Positions 39,011 to 48,509 of a stretch of 64,000 nucleotides of DNA are shown here, piece by piece. The stretch is taken from the NCBI RefSeq assembly GCF_003143555.1, contig NZ_CP029347.1, forward strand, positions 1,364,001-1,428,000, given 5' to 3'. Origin of the DNA: Saliniradius amylolyticus. GTDB taxonomy: Bacteria; Pseudomonadota; Gammaproteobacteria; Enterobacterales; Alteromonadaceae. The notes below the pieces were generated by a model. The model ran no database searches, was not told the origin of the DNA, and was given only the letters and a program-made list of their open reading frames with translations. Made by a program: the position numbers and the translations under genes. Positions within the stretch are counted from its first letter, which is position 1; each line of letters starts with the position of its first letter.

Positions 39011-39799
39011 TTACTCCTGATACCAGTTAGGGCGACGCTTATCCAAAAACGCCTGTAAGCCTTCCTGGCCTTGTTCGGATACGCGAATACGAGCGATACG
39101 CAAACTGGTCTTTTCGATCAGCTCTTCATCCTGAGGCAACTCGGCGACATCGAACACCAATTGCTTGGCTGCAGTGACTGCTGCAGGACTGTTTTTCAGA
39201 ATCTGAGCGGCGATATCTTCGACTGTCTGATCCAGTTCTTCCTCAGTAACTGCCTCACTGAGCAGCCCTAGCCGACGAGCGCGTCGGGCAGAAAATACCT
39301 CGGCAGTGGTGAAATAACGTCGTGCCACTCGCTTACCCATGGCGTCGATCACATAGGGGCTGATGGTGGCTGGAATCAGGCCGAGTTTCACTTCGCTCAG
39401 ACAAAACTTACTCAGCTTGCTGGCGATAGCGATATCGCAGCAGGCAATCAGGCCGATAGCGCCACCAAACGCCGAGCCCTGTACCTTGGCAATGGTGGGC
39501 TTGGACAGGTTATTGAGTCGATGCAGCATATTAGCCAGCAACCGGGCATCATTCACATTTTCATCGAAGCTGTAATTGGCCATACGTTTCATCCAGTTGG
39601 CGTCGGCACCGGCACTGAAGCTTTTGCCCTCGGCGGTCAGTATCATCACCCGGATGTCGTCATCCTCTTCCACCTGCTTAAAGCATTCGTTTAATTGTGC
39701 AATCAACTGGTCATCAAAGGCGTTATGCTTCTCCGGTCGGTTCAGGGTGACCGTGGCCACACCCCGAGCGTCGGTTTCAAATATAATCTGCTCTGACAT
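39011..39799 (-). CDS. liuC: Methylglutaconyl-CoA hydratase
   Basis: Crotonase-fold enzyme (262 residues) that hydrates 3-methylglutaconyl-CoA to HMG-CoA in leucine degradation. TLNRPEKHNAFDDQLI, the oxyanion-hole segment KSFSAGADANWMKRMA and GGAIGLIACCDIAIAS are typical. The specific substrate comes from its position in the liu operon, between liuB and liuD. GGAGGTCAC precedes the ATG. Confidence 0.94.
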   Translation of the reverse strand: MSEQIIFETDARGVATVTLNRPEKHNAFDDQLIAQLNECFKQVEEDDDIRVMILTAEGKSFSAGADANWMKRMANYSFDENVNDARLLANMLHRLNNLSKPTIAKVQGSAFGGAIGLIACCDIAIASKLSKFCLSEVKLGLIPATISPYVIDAMGKRVARRYFTTAEVFSARRARRLGLLSEAVTEEELDQTVEDIAAQILKNSPAAVTAAKQLVFDVAELPQDEELIEKTSLRIARIRVSEQGQEGLQAFLDKRRPNWYQE

Positions 39800-39808
39800 G
39801 TGACCTCC

Positions 39809-41416
39809 TTACATTCTGAAGACGCCGAAGCGGCTGTCGGCAATGGGTTGATTCAAGGCGGCGGACAGGGAAAGGCCCAGTACCTGGCGGGTATCGGCCG
39901 GATCGATGACCCCATCGTCCCATAGCCTGGCCGACGCATAGTAGGGGTGACCCTGACGCTCATAATCATCGATAATGGGTTGTTTAAAGTCCGTTTCTTC
40001 TTGTTCGCTCCAGCTCTCACCCTGACGCTCTTTTTGATCTCGTTTAACTGTGGCGAGCACGCCAGCGGCCTGCTCGCCGCCCATTACTGAGATACGGGCA
40101 TTGGGCCACATAAACATAAAGCGGGGATCGTAGGCTCTACCACACATGCCGTAGTTGCCAGCACCAAAACTGCCGCCGATAAGTACGGTAAACTTGGGTA
40201 CCTGAGCGCAGGCAACGGCGGTCACCATCTTGGCGCCGTGTTTGGCAATGCCGTCAGCTTCGTACTGTTTACCTACCATAAAGCCTGTGATGTTCTGCAG
40301 AAACACCAGTGGGATCTTGCGTTGGGCACACAATTCGATGAAGTGAGCCCCTTTTTGCGCCGACTCCGAGAATAGAATTCCGTTATTGGCGACAATGCCT
40401 ACCGGATAGCCGAAGATGCGTGCAAATCCGCATACTAGTGTAGAACCATACAGAGACTTAAACTCATCGAATTCGGACCCATCCACAATACGGGCGATGA
40501 TCTCATGCACGTCATAGCCCTTGCGACTGTCTTTGGGGATGATGCCGTAGATGTCTTGTTCATCGTAATGGGGCGCGACAGGTTCGGTGACATTCAAATT
40601 CAGGGGTTTGGTACGATTGAGACGGGCCACGGCATCCCTGGCGATCTGCAAGGCATGGTGATCGTTATTGGCAAGATGGTCCACCACCCCGGAGGTGCGA
40701 CAGTGCACGTCACCACCACCCAGTTCTTCGGCACTGACCACCTCGCCGGTGGCGGCTTTGACCAAAGGTGGGCCACCTAAGAAGATGGTACCTTGCTCGC
40801 GCACGATGACGGATTCGTCGGCCATCGCCGGAACATAAGCGCCTCCTGCAGTGCAGGACCCCATTACGACAGCGATCTGAGGAATGTTGCGAGATGACAG
40901 ATTGGCCTGATTAAAGAAAATCCGGCCGAAGTGCTCTCTGTCCGGAAACACCTCGTCTTGGCGAGGCAGGTTAGCGCCACCGGAGTCGACCAGATAAATA
41001 CAGGGCAGGTTGTTTTGCTCCGCAATGGTCTGGGCCCGAAGATGCTTTTTCACCGTTAGCGGGTAATAGGTGCCGCCTTTAACAGTGGCATCATTGGCTA
41101 CGATCATACATTCGACGCCGTTAACCCGGCCAATACCAGTGATAATCCCCGCAGCCGGGACGTAATCGTCGTAGACTTCCCACGCTGCCAATTGAGACAG
41201 TTCTAAAAAGGGGGAACCAGGATCGATCAGGGCGTTAATCCGCTCCCGGGGCAGTAACTTGCCCCGCTCTGTATGGCGCTGGCGTGCTTTGTCACCACCA
41301 CCTTGCTGAATTTTCGCCACAGTTTGACGCAAATCGTCCACCTGTTTCTTCATATAGGCGGCGTTGTCGGCAAACTCTTGGCTTTTGGTGTTAATGCTCG
41401 ATTCTATTCGGGGCAC
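39809..41416 (-). CDS. liuB: Methylcrotonyl-CoA carboxylase carboxyltransferase (beta) subunit
   Basis: Carboxyltransferase subunit of MCC, 535 residues. Crotonase-like carboxylase signature: [19 protein letters not shown] for the acyl-CoA site and [28 protein letters not shown] for the biotin-side fold. Close homologue of propionyl-CoA carboxylase beta, but the operon and the length favour MCC. 9 nt before liuC. Confidence 0.96.
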   Translation of the reverse strand: MPRIESSINTKSQEFADNAAYMKKQVDDLRQTVAKIQQGGGDKARQRHTERGKLLPRERINALIDPGSPFLELSQLAAWEVYDDYVPAAGIITGIGRVNGVECMIVANDATVKGGTYYPLTVKKHLRAQTIAEQNNLPCIYLVDSGGANLPRQDEVFPDREHFGRIFFNQANLSSRNIPQIAVVMGSCTAGGAYVPAMADESVIVREQGTIFLGGPPLVKAATGEVVSAEELGGGDVHCRTSGVVDHLANNDHHALQIARDAVARLNRTKPLNLNVTEPVAPHYDEQDIYGIIPKDSRKGYDVHEIIARIVDGSEFDEFKSLYGSTLVCGFARIFGYPVGIVANNGILFSESAQKGAHFIELCAQRKIPLVFLQNITGFMVGKQYEADGIAKHGAKMVTAVACAQVPKFTVLIGGSFGAGNYGMCGRAYDPRFMFMWPNARISVMGGEQAAGVLATVKRDQKERQGESWSEQEETDFKQPIIDDYERQGHPYYASARLWDDGVIDPADTRQVLGLSLSAALNQPIADSRFGVFRM

Positions 41417-41493
41417 AGGGCTCTCCTGTTTGTTGCCTTATTATCGTTATTCCGTCTTAAGTGCAGACGATGACAGCGAATTTGCAAATCGTA

Positions 41494-42663
41494 TTACTTA
41501 GATTCTTTAAACAATTCACGGCCGATTAGCATACGGCGGATCTCCGAGGTACCAGCGCCAATCTCATACAGCTTGGCATCGCGAAGCAAGCGACCGGTTG
41601 GGTATTCGTTGATATAGCCGTTGCCACCCAGTAACTGAATAGCATCCAGAGCCATTTTGGTGGCAAGTTCCGCCGAATATAAAATAGCACCGGCAGCATC
41701 TTTACGGGTGGTTTCACCGCGGTCACAGGACTTGGCCACGGTGTACACATAAGCGCGGGCGGCATTCATCTGGGTGTACATATCTGCCACTTTACCCTGT
41801 ACCAGTTGGAATTCGCCGATGCTCTGGCCGAATTGTTTACGGTCGTGAATATAGGGCACCACGGCATCCATACAGGCTTGCATAATGCCAAGTGGCCCTC
41901 CTGATAGTACTAAGCGCTCGTAATCCAGACCACTCATCAGGATCTTCACGCCGTCACCCTCGTTGCCCATCACGTTCTCGGCAGGAACTTCGCAGTTATC
42001 GAATACCAGTTCACAGGTGTTCGACGAACGCATGCCTAGCTTGTCGAGCTTCTGGGCCTGGGTAAATCCGGGGGTGTCTTTCTCGACGATGAATGCGGTG
42101 ATGCCTTTGGAGCCGCCATTTGGGTCGGTTTTGGCATAAATCACAAACACATCGGCGTCCGGACCGTTGGTGATCCACATTTTATTGCCGTTGAGAACGT
42201 ATTTGTCGCCTTGCTTTTTGGCGCTGAGCTTCATGCTCACCACATCGGACCCGGCGTTAGGCTCGCTCATGGCTAGCGCCCCGATATGCTCACCAGAAAC
42301 CAGCTTGGGTAAATATTTTTCACGCTGGGTATCGTTGCCGTTACGGTAAATCTGGTTCACACAGAGGTTGGAGTGAGCACCGTAACTCAAGCCGATACCC
42401 GCAGAGGCGCGACTGACTTCTTCCATCGCCACCACATGGGCCAGGTAGCCCATGTTGGATCCGCCGTACTGCTCAGAAACGGTCACGCCCAACAGGCCCA
42501 TCTCGCCCAGCTTGGGCCAGAGTTCATTAGGGAAACTATTGGCCTCATCGGCGGATTCAGCCAGCGGGGCGATCTCGCCCTGAGCGAAGGCGTATACATG
42601 GTCTCTTAACATATCCACGTCTTCGCCAAGACCGAAATTCAAAGTAGGGTAAGGTGCATTCAT
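41494..42663 (-). CDS. liuA: Isovaleryl-CoA dehydrogenase
   Basis: FAD-dependent acyl-CoA dehydrogenase (389 residues) that oxidises isovaleryl-CoA to 3-methylcrotonyl-CoA. [38 protein letters not shown] and the C-terminal [42 protein letters not shown] segments are typical. Start overlaps the liuR stop by 4 nt. Confidence 0.95.
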   Translation of the reverse strand: MNAPYPTLNFGLGEDVDMLRDHVYAFAQGEIAPLAESADEANSFPNELWPKLGEMGLLGVTVSEQYGGSNMGYLAHVVAMEEVSRASAGIGLSYGAHSNLCVNQIYRNGNDTQREKYLPKLVSGEHIGALAMSEPNAGSDVVSMKLSAKKQGDKYVLNGNKMWITNGPDADVFVIYAKTDPNGGSKGITAFIVEKDTPGFTQAQKLDKLGMRSSNTCELVFDNCEVPAENVMGNEGDGVKILMSGLDYERLVLSGGPLGIMQACMDAVVPYIHDRKQFGQSIGEFQLVQGKVADMYTQMNAARAYVYTVAKSCDRGETTRKDAAGAILYSAELATKMALDAIQLLGGNGYINEYPTGRLLRDAKLYEIGAGTSEIRRMLIGRELFKESK

Positions 42664-43058
42664 GACGCTTTTCCTCGTTTAATTTGTTCTAATTCGCGGG
42701 CGCAACGGCTTTCCAGATCATCCAATTCCGTCATCAGTGAGTGAATATCGTCCAGTTGCTGTTTCAAGGCCGTGCGCTTTTCTTGAGTCATTTCCAATAC
42801 GGTGATCAGCTGTGCCTCTGAACTGTCATTGATGTCATACAGGTAAAATAGCGAGCGGATTTCGGCTAGCGAGAACCCCAGCCGCTTACCGCGCAGAATC
42901 AGCTTTAGACGAACACGATCCCGTTTATAGTATATGCGGGCCTGGCCATTTCGTTCTGGGTTTAGCAGTTCTTGCTCCTCGTAGAAACGAATGGATCTGG
43001 GGGTGATGTCAAATTCCTTTGCCAGTTCACCTATGGTGTAAGTGCGTTCATCGGTCAT
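42660..43058 (-). CDS. liuR: LiuR, MerR-family regulator of the leucine/branched-chain degradation operon
   Basis: A 132-residue MerR-type regulator: winged helix-turn-helix ([26 protein letters not shown]) and a C-terminal antiparallel coiled coil ([43 protein letters not shown]). First gene of the liu operon, overlapping liuA, which is the usual LiuR arrangement. Probably binds the inverted repeat just upstream (43063-43097). Confidence 0.92.
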   Translation of the reverse strand: MTDERTYTIGELAKEFDITPRSIRFYEEQELLNPERNGQARIYYKRDRVRLKLILRGKRLGFSLAEIRSLFYLYDINDSSEAQLITVLEMTQEKRTALKQQLDDIHSLMTELDDLESRCARELEQIKRGKAS

Positions 43059-43062
43059 ACAG

Positions 43063-43097
43063 CTTTACGTTTACGTAAGGGTTGAGTTAACGTAAAG
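43063..43097. promoter_or_regulatory. Inverted repeat, probable LiuR operator
   Basis: A perfect 9-bp inverted repeat, CTTTACGTT (43063-43071) and AACGTAAAG (43089-43097), 17 nt apart, lies between the divergent liuR and thiolase genes. The left half also forms a shorter palindrome, TTACGT/ACGTAA (43065-43078). The ACGTTA/ACGTAAA-type cores agree with my recollection of LiuR sites. Confidence 0.65.
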
Positions 43098-43268
43098 GTA
43101 AAGTAACCATAACAAGGCGTCAACAACTGCGGCGGGGAAATTGGTACAAAGTCGATGAAAGACGATGTTCATTTTTATGTGCAGCACTGTACCAAATCCT
43201 TATGGTTGAGGAGCCCTTGTGGGATTAAGCTAAGTTAATTGAGATTAATAGCAAAGAGGTGATAACCG

Positions 43269-44444
43269 ATGAGTCAGGATTCTGTGGTAATAGTGGCAGC
43301 CAAACGCACACCAATGGGCAGTTTTATGGGGGGATTGGCGCCCGTTTCCAGCACCGATTTAGGCGCTGAGGCCATTAAGGCCGCCATCAAGCAAGCCGGT
43401 GAAGGTGGTGTGGACGAAGTCTTTATGGGGTGTGTATTGCCCGCAGGTCTGGGTCAGTCACCCGCTCGCCAGGCATCCCTGAAAGCCGGGCTGCCATTGA
43501 GCTGCGGAGTTACTACTATCAATAAGGTCTGCGGTTCGGGTATGAAGGCGGTGATGTTGGCTCATGATCTCATTAAAGCCGGGTCTGCCAAGAGTGTGGT
43601 AGCTGGCGGGATGGAGAGCATGAGTAATGCGCCTTACATGTTACCCAAAGCGCGCACAGGCTACCGCATGGGGCATGCCCAAATGCTCGACCATATGATG
43701 CTGGATGGTTTGGAAAATGCTTACGATGGCAAGGCGATGGGATGTTTCGCACAGGATACGGCCGATGCCGAGAACATTACCCGAGAGCAGATGGATGAGT
43801 TTGCTGTGGAATCGTTGGCGAGGGCCGGTGAGGCCATTAAGCGTGGTGACTTCCAGGACGAAATTACACCAGTGACCATGCAAACCCGTAAGGGAGATGT
43901 GGTGGTGGATACCGACGAGGGGCCGGGCAATGCTCGCCCCGATAAGATTCCCAGCCTGAAACCGGCGTTTAAAAAAGACGGCACTGTTACGGCGGCCAAC
44001 TCCAGCTCCATCTCTGATGGCGCGGCAGCCCTGGTGGTCATGAGTGAGGCAGAAGCGAAAGCGCAAGGCGCAAAGCCCATTGCCCGGATTTTAGGTCACA
44101 GTACCCATTCCATTGAGCCTGAAAATTTCACTGTGGCGCCAGTGGGTGCCATGCAGTCGCTGTTGGATAAGCTGGATTGGAGTGTGGATGATGTGGATCT
44201 GTTTGAGATCAACGAAGCCTTTGCCATGGTGACGATGCTGGCAATGAAGCAGCTGAATATTCCTCACGATAAGGTCAACGTGAATGGTGGGGCCTGTGCC
44301 TTGGGTCACCCCATCGGAGCTTCCGGAGCGCGGATTATTGTGACCCTGCTGCATGCCTTAAAGGCGCGTAATCTGAAAAAAGGTGTGGCGTCACTTTGCA
44401 TCGGCGGTGGGGAAGCTACAGCCATCGGTGTTGAACTTATCTAA
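43269..44444 (+). CDS. Acetyl-CoA C-acetyltransferase (thiolase)
   Basis: A 391-residue thiolase (AtoB/PhaA type): active-site Cys88 (INKVCGSGMKAV), NEAFAMV loop, His/Cys pair in GGACALGHPIGASGARI. Divergent from liuR and following its operator, so it probably belongs to the leucine/acetoacetate pathway, cleaving or making acetoacetyl-CoA after HMG-CoA cleavage. Start ATG 43269 follows AAAGAGGTG. Followed by a terminator. Confidence 0.95.
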   Translation: MSQDSVVIVAAKRTPMGSFMGGLAPVSSTDLGAEAIKAAIKQAGEGGVDEVFMGCVLPAGLGQSPARQASLKAGLPLSCGVTTINKVCGSGMKAVMLAHDLIKAGSAKSVVAGGMESMSNAPYMLPKARTGYRMGHAQMLDHMMLDGLENAYDGKAMGCFAQDTADAENITREQMDEFAVESLARAGEAIKRGDFQDEITPVTMQTRKGDVVVDTDEGPGNARPDKIPSLKPAFKKDGTVTAANSSSISDGAAALVVMSEAEAKAQGAKPIARILGHSTHSIEPENFTVAPVGAMQSLLDKLDWSVDDVDLFEINEAFAMVTMLAMKQLNIPHDKVNVNGGACALGHPIGASGARIIVTLLHALKARNLKKGVASLCIGGGEATAIGVELI

Positions 44445-44470
44445 GTTCAGGCCGCCATTTTGTTGATAAA

Positions 44471-44497
44471 AGCCAGCGCCATGACGCTGGCTTTTTT
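44471..44497 (+). terminator. Rho-independent terminator of the thiolase gene
   Basis: An 8-bp stem (44471-44478 with 44485-44492) and a T-run follow 27 nt after the stop. Confidence 0.88.
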
Positions 44498-44568
44498 ATA
44501 TCAAGCAAATTGTTTTTACTGAAAATTGTCTGATACTGATTCGTGGGAGATTTGATAAGGAACCACCT

Positions 44569-45201
44569 GTGAAAACGTTAATGATGATTGCCACTATCGT
44601 GACTCTGAGCTTTTTTTCCTCATCAACGATGGCGTTGCAGCCACCAGAGGACAAGGGCAGTAAGCAAACTCAAATGGATAAAAAGGCCGAACGTAAATAT
44701 GAGAAAGCGCAGCGGAAACAAGCCCGTGAAATGAAGAAGGAAGCGCGCATGGCGGAGCGTGAAGCTCGTCAGGGAGAAGGGAGGCATCAGGCTGAAATAG
44801 CCAGGGAGCACGCCAAAGTAATGCGGGAAGGGGACAAAGAGCAGCGGGAAATGGAACAAGAGCGTTGGCAGGAAGAGCGGGAGGAATGGCGTGAAAAGCG
44901 CCATAAATACGAGCAAGATATCAGTGAGAACGAGTATGAAAGACGCTTTGAACAACAAGAACGTACGCGTGAGTTACAACGGGATAAGGAAGAAGAAGCC
45001 AGGGAGCGCATAGAAAAGGAGCGTGAGCGCCAGCAGGATGCATTTGAGGACGAGAGGGAACGTCGGGAAGAGGAACGAGAAAGCCAACAGGATGCGCTGG
45101 AAAGAGAGCGTGAGATCATTGAGCAGGAAAATGAAGAGGCCGAACAAGAGAAGCGCCGCGGTCCCCCTGCAGACAAACGCCGGGGCCCGTCGGAAAAATA
45201 G
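44569..45201 (+). CDS. Exported, highly charged coiled-coil protein
   Basis: A 210-residue protein with a signal peptide (MKTLMMIATIVTLSFFSSSTMA) and a mature part that is almost all Glu, Arg, Lys and Gln in a continuous predicted helix or coiled coil (repeats such as EERERREEERESQQDALE), ending in a proline-glycine-arginine tail (RRGPPADKRRGP). No enzyme motif. Periplasmic structural or binding role is possible. GTG start is supported by ATAAGG; ATG 44581 is an alternative. Antisense frames are shadows. Confidence 0.65.
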   Translation: MKTLMMIATIVTLSFFSSSTMALQPPEDKGSKQTQMDKKAERKYEKAQRKQAREMKKEARMAEREARQGEGRHQAEIAREHAKVMREGDKEQREMEQERWQEEREEWREKRHKYEQDISENEYERRFEQQERTRELQRDKEEEARERIEKERERQQDAFEDERERREEERESQQDALEREREIIEQENEEAEQEKRRGPPADKRRGPSEK

Positions 45202-45331
45202 AACTCAAGACGCACAGTGATGTAAAGCTTTAACGGCGTTGAATCGGCTACTGTTTTATTCTGTTCCCTGTGTTCAGAAGTGGATATTGATATAATCAGC
45301 GGCCTTTGTATTATCGTAAAGGCATAGATTA

Positions 45332-46246
45332 ATGCAGCGACAGTATCCAATTGGTATACCGGGCCAGCCCTGGGGCGAGGCTGAGAAGCAGCAGTGGTTC
45401 GAAAGCCAGTCCGTGAAACGTTCTTACTTTGACGATGTGGTCAGCGAGATTGATGCGCTTACTGAGTCATTCGACGTCCATCAATACGGCACTCTGGACT
45501 ATCAAACCAACAACTATCCGCTGTATGTGCTAAAGGCAAAACAATGGCAGAATGATAAGCCGGTAGTACTGGTGACTGGTGGTGTTCATGGTTATGAAAC
45601 CAGTGGCGTACACGGCGCATTGCGCTTTGCCAAGACCAGGGCAGGCAGTTACACCGATGCGTTTAATATTCTGGTGGCGCCCTGCATCAGCCCTTGGGGC
45701 TATGAGACCATCAACCGCTGGAACCCGGCCGCAGAGGACCCGAACCGTTCCTTTGTGGCAAACAGCCCGGCCCCGGAAGCGGCGAATATTATGGGCTTTC
45801 TGGCCGCTCAGGGCATCGAGCCTTTGGTGCACATCGACTTGCACGAGACTACGGATACGGATAACTCAGAGTTCCGTCCAGCCTTGGCAGCCCGCGAGGG
45901 AACGGTCAATGACAACTGGAATATTCCCGACGGCTTTTATCTGGTGGCGAATGCGTCACGCGCCGAAGTGGAATTCCAGCGATCCGTATTGCGCGAGGTA
46001 GAGAAGGTGACCCATATAGCCGAGGCCGACGATCAAGGGAAACTCATTGGCGTGGATATCACCGAGCATGGCATGATTCACTTACCAGCCGATAATCTGG
46101 GCTTGTGTATGGGCCTGAGTCAGGCGCGTTTTACCACCACCACCGAAGTCTACCCAGACAGCCCTAAGGCCAATCCTGAGCAATGCATTCTGGCACAGGT
46201 GGCGGCCGTTACCGGCGGACTTGATTATGTGCGCGGACAGCTGTAA
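45332..46246 (+). CDS. M14-like metallo-carboxypeptidase / succinylglutamate-desuccinylase-fold hydrolase
   Basis: A 304-residue zinc hydrolase. The first zinc ligands are in VTGGVHGYETSGVHGALRF (HxxE), the third in VHIDLHETTDTD; ISPWGYETINRWNPAAEDPNRSF is typical of M14/AstE-like enzymes and TTTTEVYPDSP carries a likely catalytic Glu. The substrate is unknown: a peptide, or an N-acyl amino acid. Monocistronic; its end converges on a MATE gene across a long inverted repeat. Confidence 0.8.
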   Translation: MQRQYPIGIPGQPWGEAEKQQWFESQSVKRSYFDDVVSEIDALTESFDVHQYGTLDYQTNNYPLYVLKAKQWQNDKPVVLVTGGVHGYETSGVHGALRFAKTRAGSYTDAFNILVAPCISPWGYETINRWNPAAEDPNRSFVANSPAPEAANIMGFLAAQGIEPLVHIDLHETTDTDNSEFRPALAAREGTVNDNWNIPDGFYLVANASRAEVEFQRSVLREVEKVTHIAEADDQGKLIGVDITEHGMIHLPADNLGLCMGLSQARFTTTTEVYPDSPKANPEQCILAQVAAVTGGLDYVRGQL

Positions 46247-46270
46247 GGGAGCTTAAGTATCCTCGTCGGA

Positions 46271-46363
46271 GACGTTTAACCAAACGCATACACGTTGGAA
46301 GTCCATCTATGGAACTCTTGTTCGACGTCCTGTCTCACAAGGTCAGCTGATTGGTTAAACGTC
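46271..46363. repeat. Inverted-repeat element with nested hairpin between convergent genes
   Basis: A perfect 13-bp inverted repeat (46271-46283 with 46351-46363) encloses 67 nt containing a small near-palindrome (AAGTCCAT...ATGGAACT, 46299-46316). The layout matches the element at 9194-9261: long outer repeat plus an inner TCC(A)...(T)GGA hairpin, located between convergent genes. Likely a shared REP-like or bidirectional-terminator element. Confidence 0.65.
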
Positions 46364-46395
46364 CCCGCTGAGCCAAAAATAGTCGCGTGTATGCC

Positions 46396-47769
46396 TTAGG
46401 CAGATGCCGCTTGAGGTGACTGGCTTGGGGTGGAGCGCAGACGTTTTTGTACCACCATCAGCCGCCAGCCTAAGAATATCGCTGCCGCTGTCAGACCGGT
46501 AATAAAGCCAATCCAGAAGCCCTCTGCCGCCATGGGTTCAACAATCCAGTCAGTCAGACCCAGCACACAACCGGTGGTCAGGCCCACCATCCAGTAAGAC
46601 ACAAAACTGATATAGAACATGGCCTTGGTGTCCTTATAGCCTCGCAAAGCGCAGCCGGAAATCACCTGAATGGCATCGGAAAACTGGAACACCGCCGCCA
46701 GGAACATCAGGTTAGCGGCCATATTCACGACCTCGGCGTTGTTGGAATACAGATTGGCAATGGGGTAGCGCAGTAGCAGGCTGAGGCTGGCGGTGAAAAC
46801 AGCCGCACTCAAGCCGGTAATCCAGGCCCCATACACCGCTTTTCGGGCATTGGCAGGTCGGCCCTCACCGAGTAAATGCCCTATGCGAATGGAAGTGGCA
46901 AAACCAATGCTCAGCGGCACCATAAAGGCCAGCGACGAAAAGTTCAGCGCAATCTGGTGTGAGGCCACGATTTCGGCGCCAAATGGAGCCAAGAGCACCG
47001 CCACTAAAGCAAACAGAGATACCTCAAACAAGATGGTCAGGGCAATGGGAAGGCCAATGCCCAGCTGAGCGCGGAAATCACTCAAGCTGGGCCGGTAAAA
47101 GCGCCGGTACAGGCTATGGGCCTGAAGCCGGGGCGATCTGAGCGTATACCACCAGGTCGCCACCATCATGGCGGCGAATACAATGCTGGTGGCGATGCCA
47201 CAGCCCGCACCGCCAAAGGCGGGCAGACCAAGCTTGCCATAGATAAACACATAATTGGCGGCGATATTGACCAACAGCCCCATCACCATGATGACCATGC
47301 TGGGCCGGGTCACGGATAATCCCTCACAATACTGGCGGAATACCTGATAGGCCACGAAACCAGGAATGCCCAAGGCCAAATACTGCATGTACTCGGTGGT
47401 GATGGCCTTAAGCTCGGCTTCCATGGTTAGCCATTGCATGCAGTAGGGAATGTAAAAATACCCCGCAGCCAGCGGCAGAGACAGTAGTAATGACAGCCAC
47501 AGCATCTGCTGGCCCTGATTGGGAATACTGGCACTTTGTCCGGCACCATTGAGCCGGGAAATAATGGGCGGCAGCGCCAGGATAATCCCTTGCAGAAAGA
47601 ACAAAATGGGCATGATGATGCTACCGGCGATAGCCACCGCGGCCATATCTGATGCAGAGACCTGACCGGCCATAATGGTGTCGGAGACACCCATCAGTGT
47701 TTGAGTGACCTGGGCGATCAACAGTGGCCAGGCGAGCTTGAGTAATTGTCGGATTTCAGTTTTTAACAT
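46396..47769 (-). CDS. MATE-family multidrug/Na+ efflux protein (NorM-like)
   Basis: A 457-residue carrier with about 12 membrane helices in two MATE repeats (AWPLLIAQVTQTLMGVSDTIMAGQVSASDMAAVAI; second half LGIGLPIALTILFEVSLFALVAVLLAPFGAEIVASHQIALNFSSLAFMVPLSIGFATSIRIGHLLGEG). Exports cationic drugs or dyes with Na+ or H+. Single gene, start ATG 47769. Confidence 0.93.
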   Translation of the reverse strand: MLKTEIRQLLKLAWPLLIAQVTQTLMGVSDTIMAGQVSASDMAAVAIAGSIIMPILFFLQGIILALPPIISRLNGAGQSASIPNQGQQMLWLSLLLSLPLAAGYFYIPYCMQWLTMEAELKAITTEYMQYLALGIPGFVAYQVFRQYCEGLSVTRPSMVIMVMGLLVNIAANYVFIYGKLGLPAFGGAGCGIATSIVFAAMMVATWWYTLRSPRLQAHSLYRRFYRPSLSDFRAQLGIGLPIALTILFEVSLFALVAVLLAPFGAEIVASHQIALNFSSLAFMVPLSIGFATSIRIGHLLGEGRPANARKAVYGAWITGLSAAVFTASLSLLLRYPIANLYSNNAEVVNMAANLMFLAAVFQFSDAIQVISGCALRGYKDTKAMFYISFVSYWMVGLTTGCVLGLTDWIVEPMAAEGFWIGFITGLTAAAIFLGWRLMVVQKRLRSTPSQSPQAASA

Positions 47770-47791
47770 CGCCGCTTAGATCTGGATAAGA

Positions 47792-47980
47792 GTGATTTCA
47801 TTTATTGCAGTCGCTCCTTACGACTGCGAGCCACGGATTGTACTTGATTCCACTGATTGGGTCGCGGTCAGTGACCGGAAATTTTACAGCCTTGGGGACG
47901 AAGAGTTTGCAAAAAACCACAAAGCATTCTTAATTGAGAACATAAAGCAGGACAAAAAGTGGGAGATGGACAGATGTTGA
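47792..47980 (+). CDS. Possible small gene or gene remnant upstream of the VOC gene
   Basis: A 62-codon frame (GTG start after GGATAAGA) ends ENIKQDKKWEMDRC, overlapping the VOC gene start by 7 nt. Composition is protein-like and there is no competing frame, but no family is recognised. It could be a small real protein, or the 3' end of a lost gene. Confidence 0.3.
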   Translation: MISFIAVAPYDCEPRIVLDSTDWVAVSDRKFYSLGDEEFAKNHKAFLIENIKQDKKWEMDRC

Positions 47981-48336
47981 ATAACCCGGAAATCGGTGCG
48001 GCGGTATTCTCGGTGAAAAACTTAAAGCGAACCCGACACTTTTATGAGGGCATATTAGGTCTTGAAGCGGAACTGACTTCCGGTCATGAATATCCTTACC
48101 TGGTCGTCAATACACGGCATATGGTGTTGGTGTTTATTGAGGGGCAAGAGAAGTCGTGCCGCACCCCGGTACTGGTGTTTAATATTGACGGGCACGATAT
48201 TTACGAGTTAGTGGAAGAGTTGGTAAAGCATGATGTGCAGATTATCGAGCCGGTCCAGCCTGCGCCAGATGGCGGATTAACTGCCGATTTTCAGGATCCC
48301 GATGGTTACGTGCTGAGTTTTTATCACAGCCCGTAA
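47974..48336 (+). CDS. Glyoxalase/bleomycin-resistance (VOC) family protein
   Basis: A 120-residue VOC-fold protein: AAVFSVKNLKRTRHFYEGILGLEAEL and GGLTADFQDPDGYVLSFYHSP are the two characteristic beta-alpha-beta-beta modules. Metal ligands of glyoxalase I are not all evident, so it may be a ring-cleaving, resistance or unknown-function member. ATG 47974 gives the standard start. Confidence 0.85.
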   Translation: MLNNPEIGAAVFSVKNLKRTRHFYEGILGLEAELTSGHEYPYLVVNTRHMVLVFIEGQEKSCRTPVLVFNIDGHDIYELVEELVKHDVQIIEPVQPAPDGGLTADFQDPDGYVLSFYHSP

Positions 48337-48456
48337 AGTGTGTTGGATTTGGTCCTTGAGACAGCGGGATTTAGCACTGTCAGTAAATTTTACACCGAGT
48401 CAATAGTCTCGCCAGCCTCGATGCTAACTGGCTGATTAATTTAAGGTATTTAAAAA

Positions 48457-48471
48457 GGCCCGCTTCTTGCT
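48457..48471 (+). promoter_or_regulatory. Candidate sigma-54 (-24/-12) promoter of the PEP-CTERM gene
   Basis: GGCCCGCTTCTTGCT has the -24 GG and -12 GC dinucleotides ten bases apart and matches the TTGCW end of the sigma-54 consensus, with one mismatch (C for A) in the GGCACG half. The start point would be near 48483, 27 nt before ATG 48510. Sigma-54 control of PEP-CTERM genes through PrsK/PrsR is known in other bacteria. Confidence 0.55.
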
Positions 48472-48509
48472 AATTAATAAGTCTCAATATGGATGGTTTG
48501 GAGCCGAGC

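Noticed and set aside
46271-46363. attC-like reading of the inverted repeat (GTTTAAC ... GTTAAAC)
   Set aside because: The core-like heptamers fit RYYYAAC/GTTRRRY, but the outer repeat is perfect without extrahelical bases and there is no cassette on either side; a nested palindrome like the one at 9194 is a simpler account.
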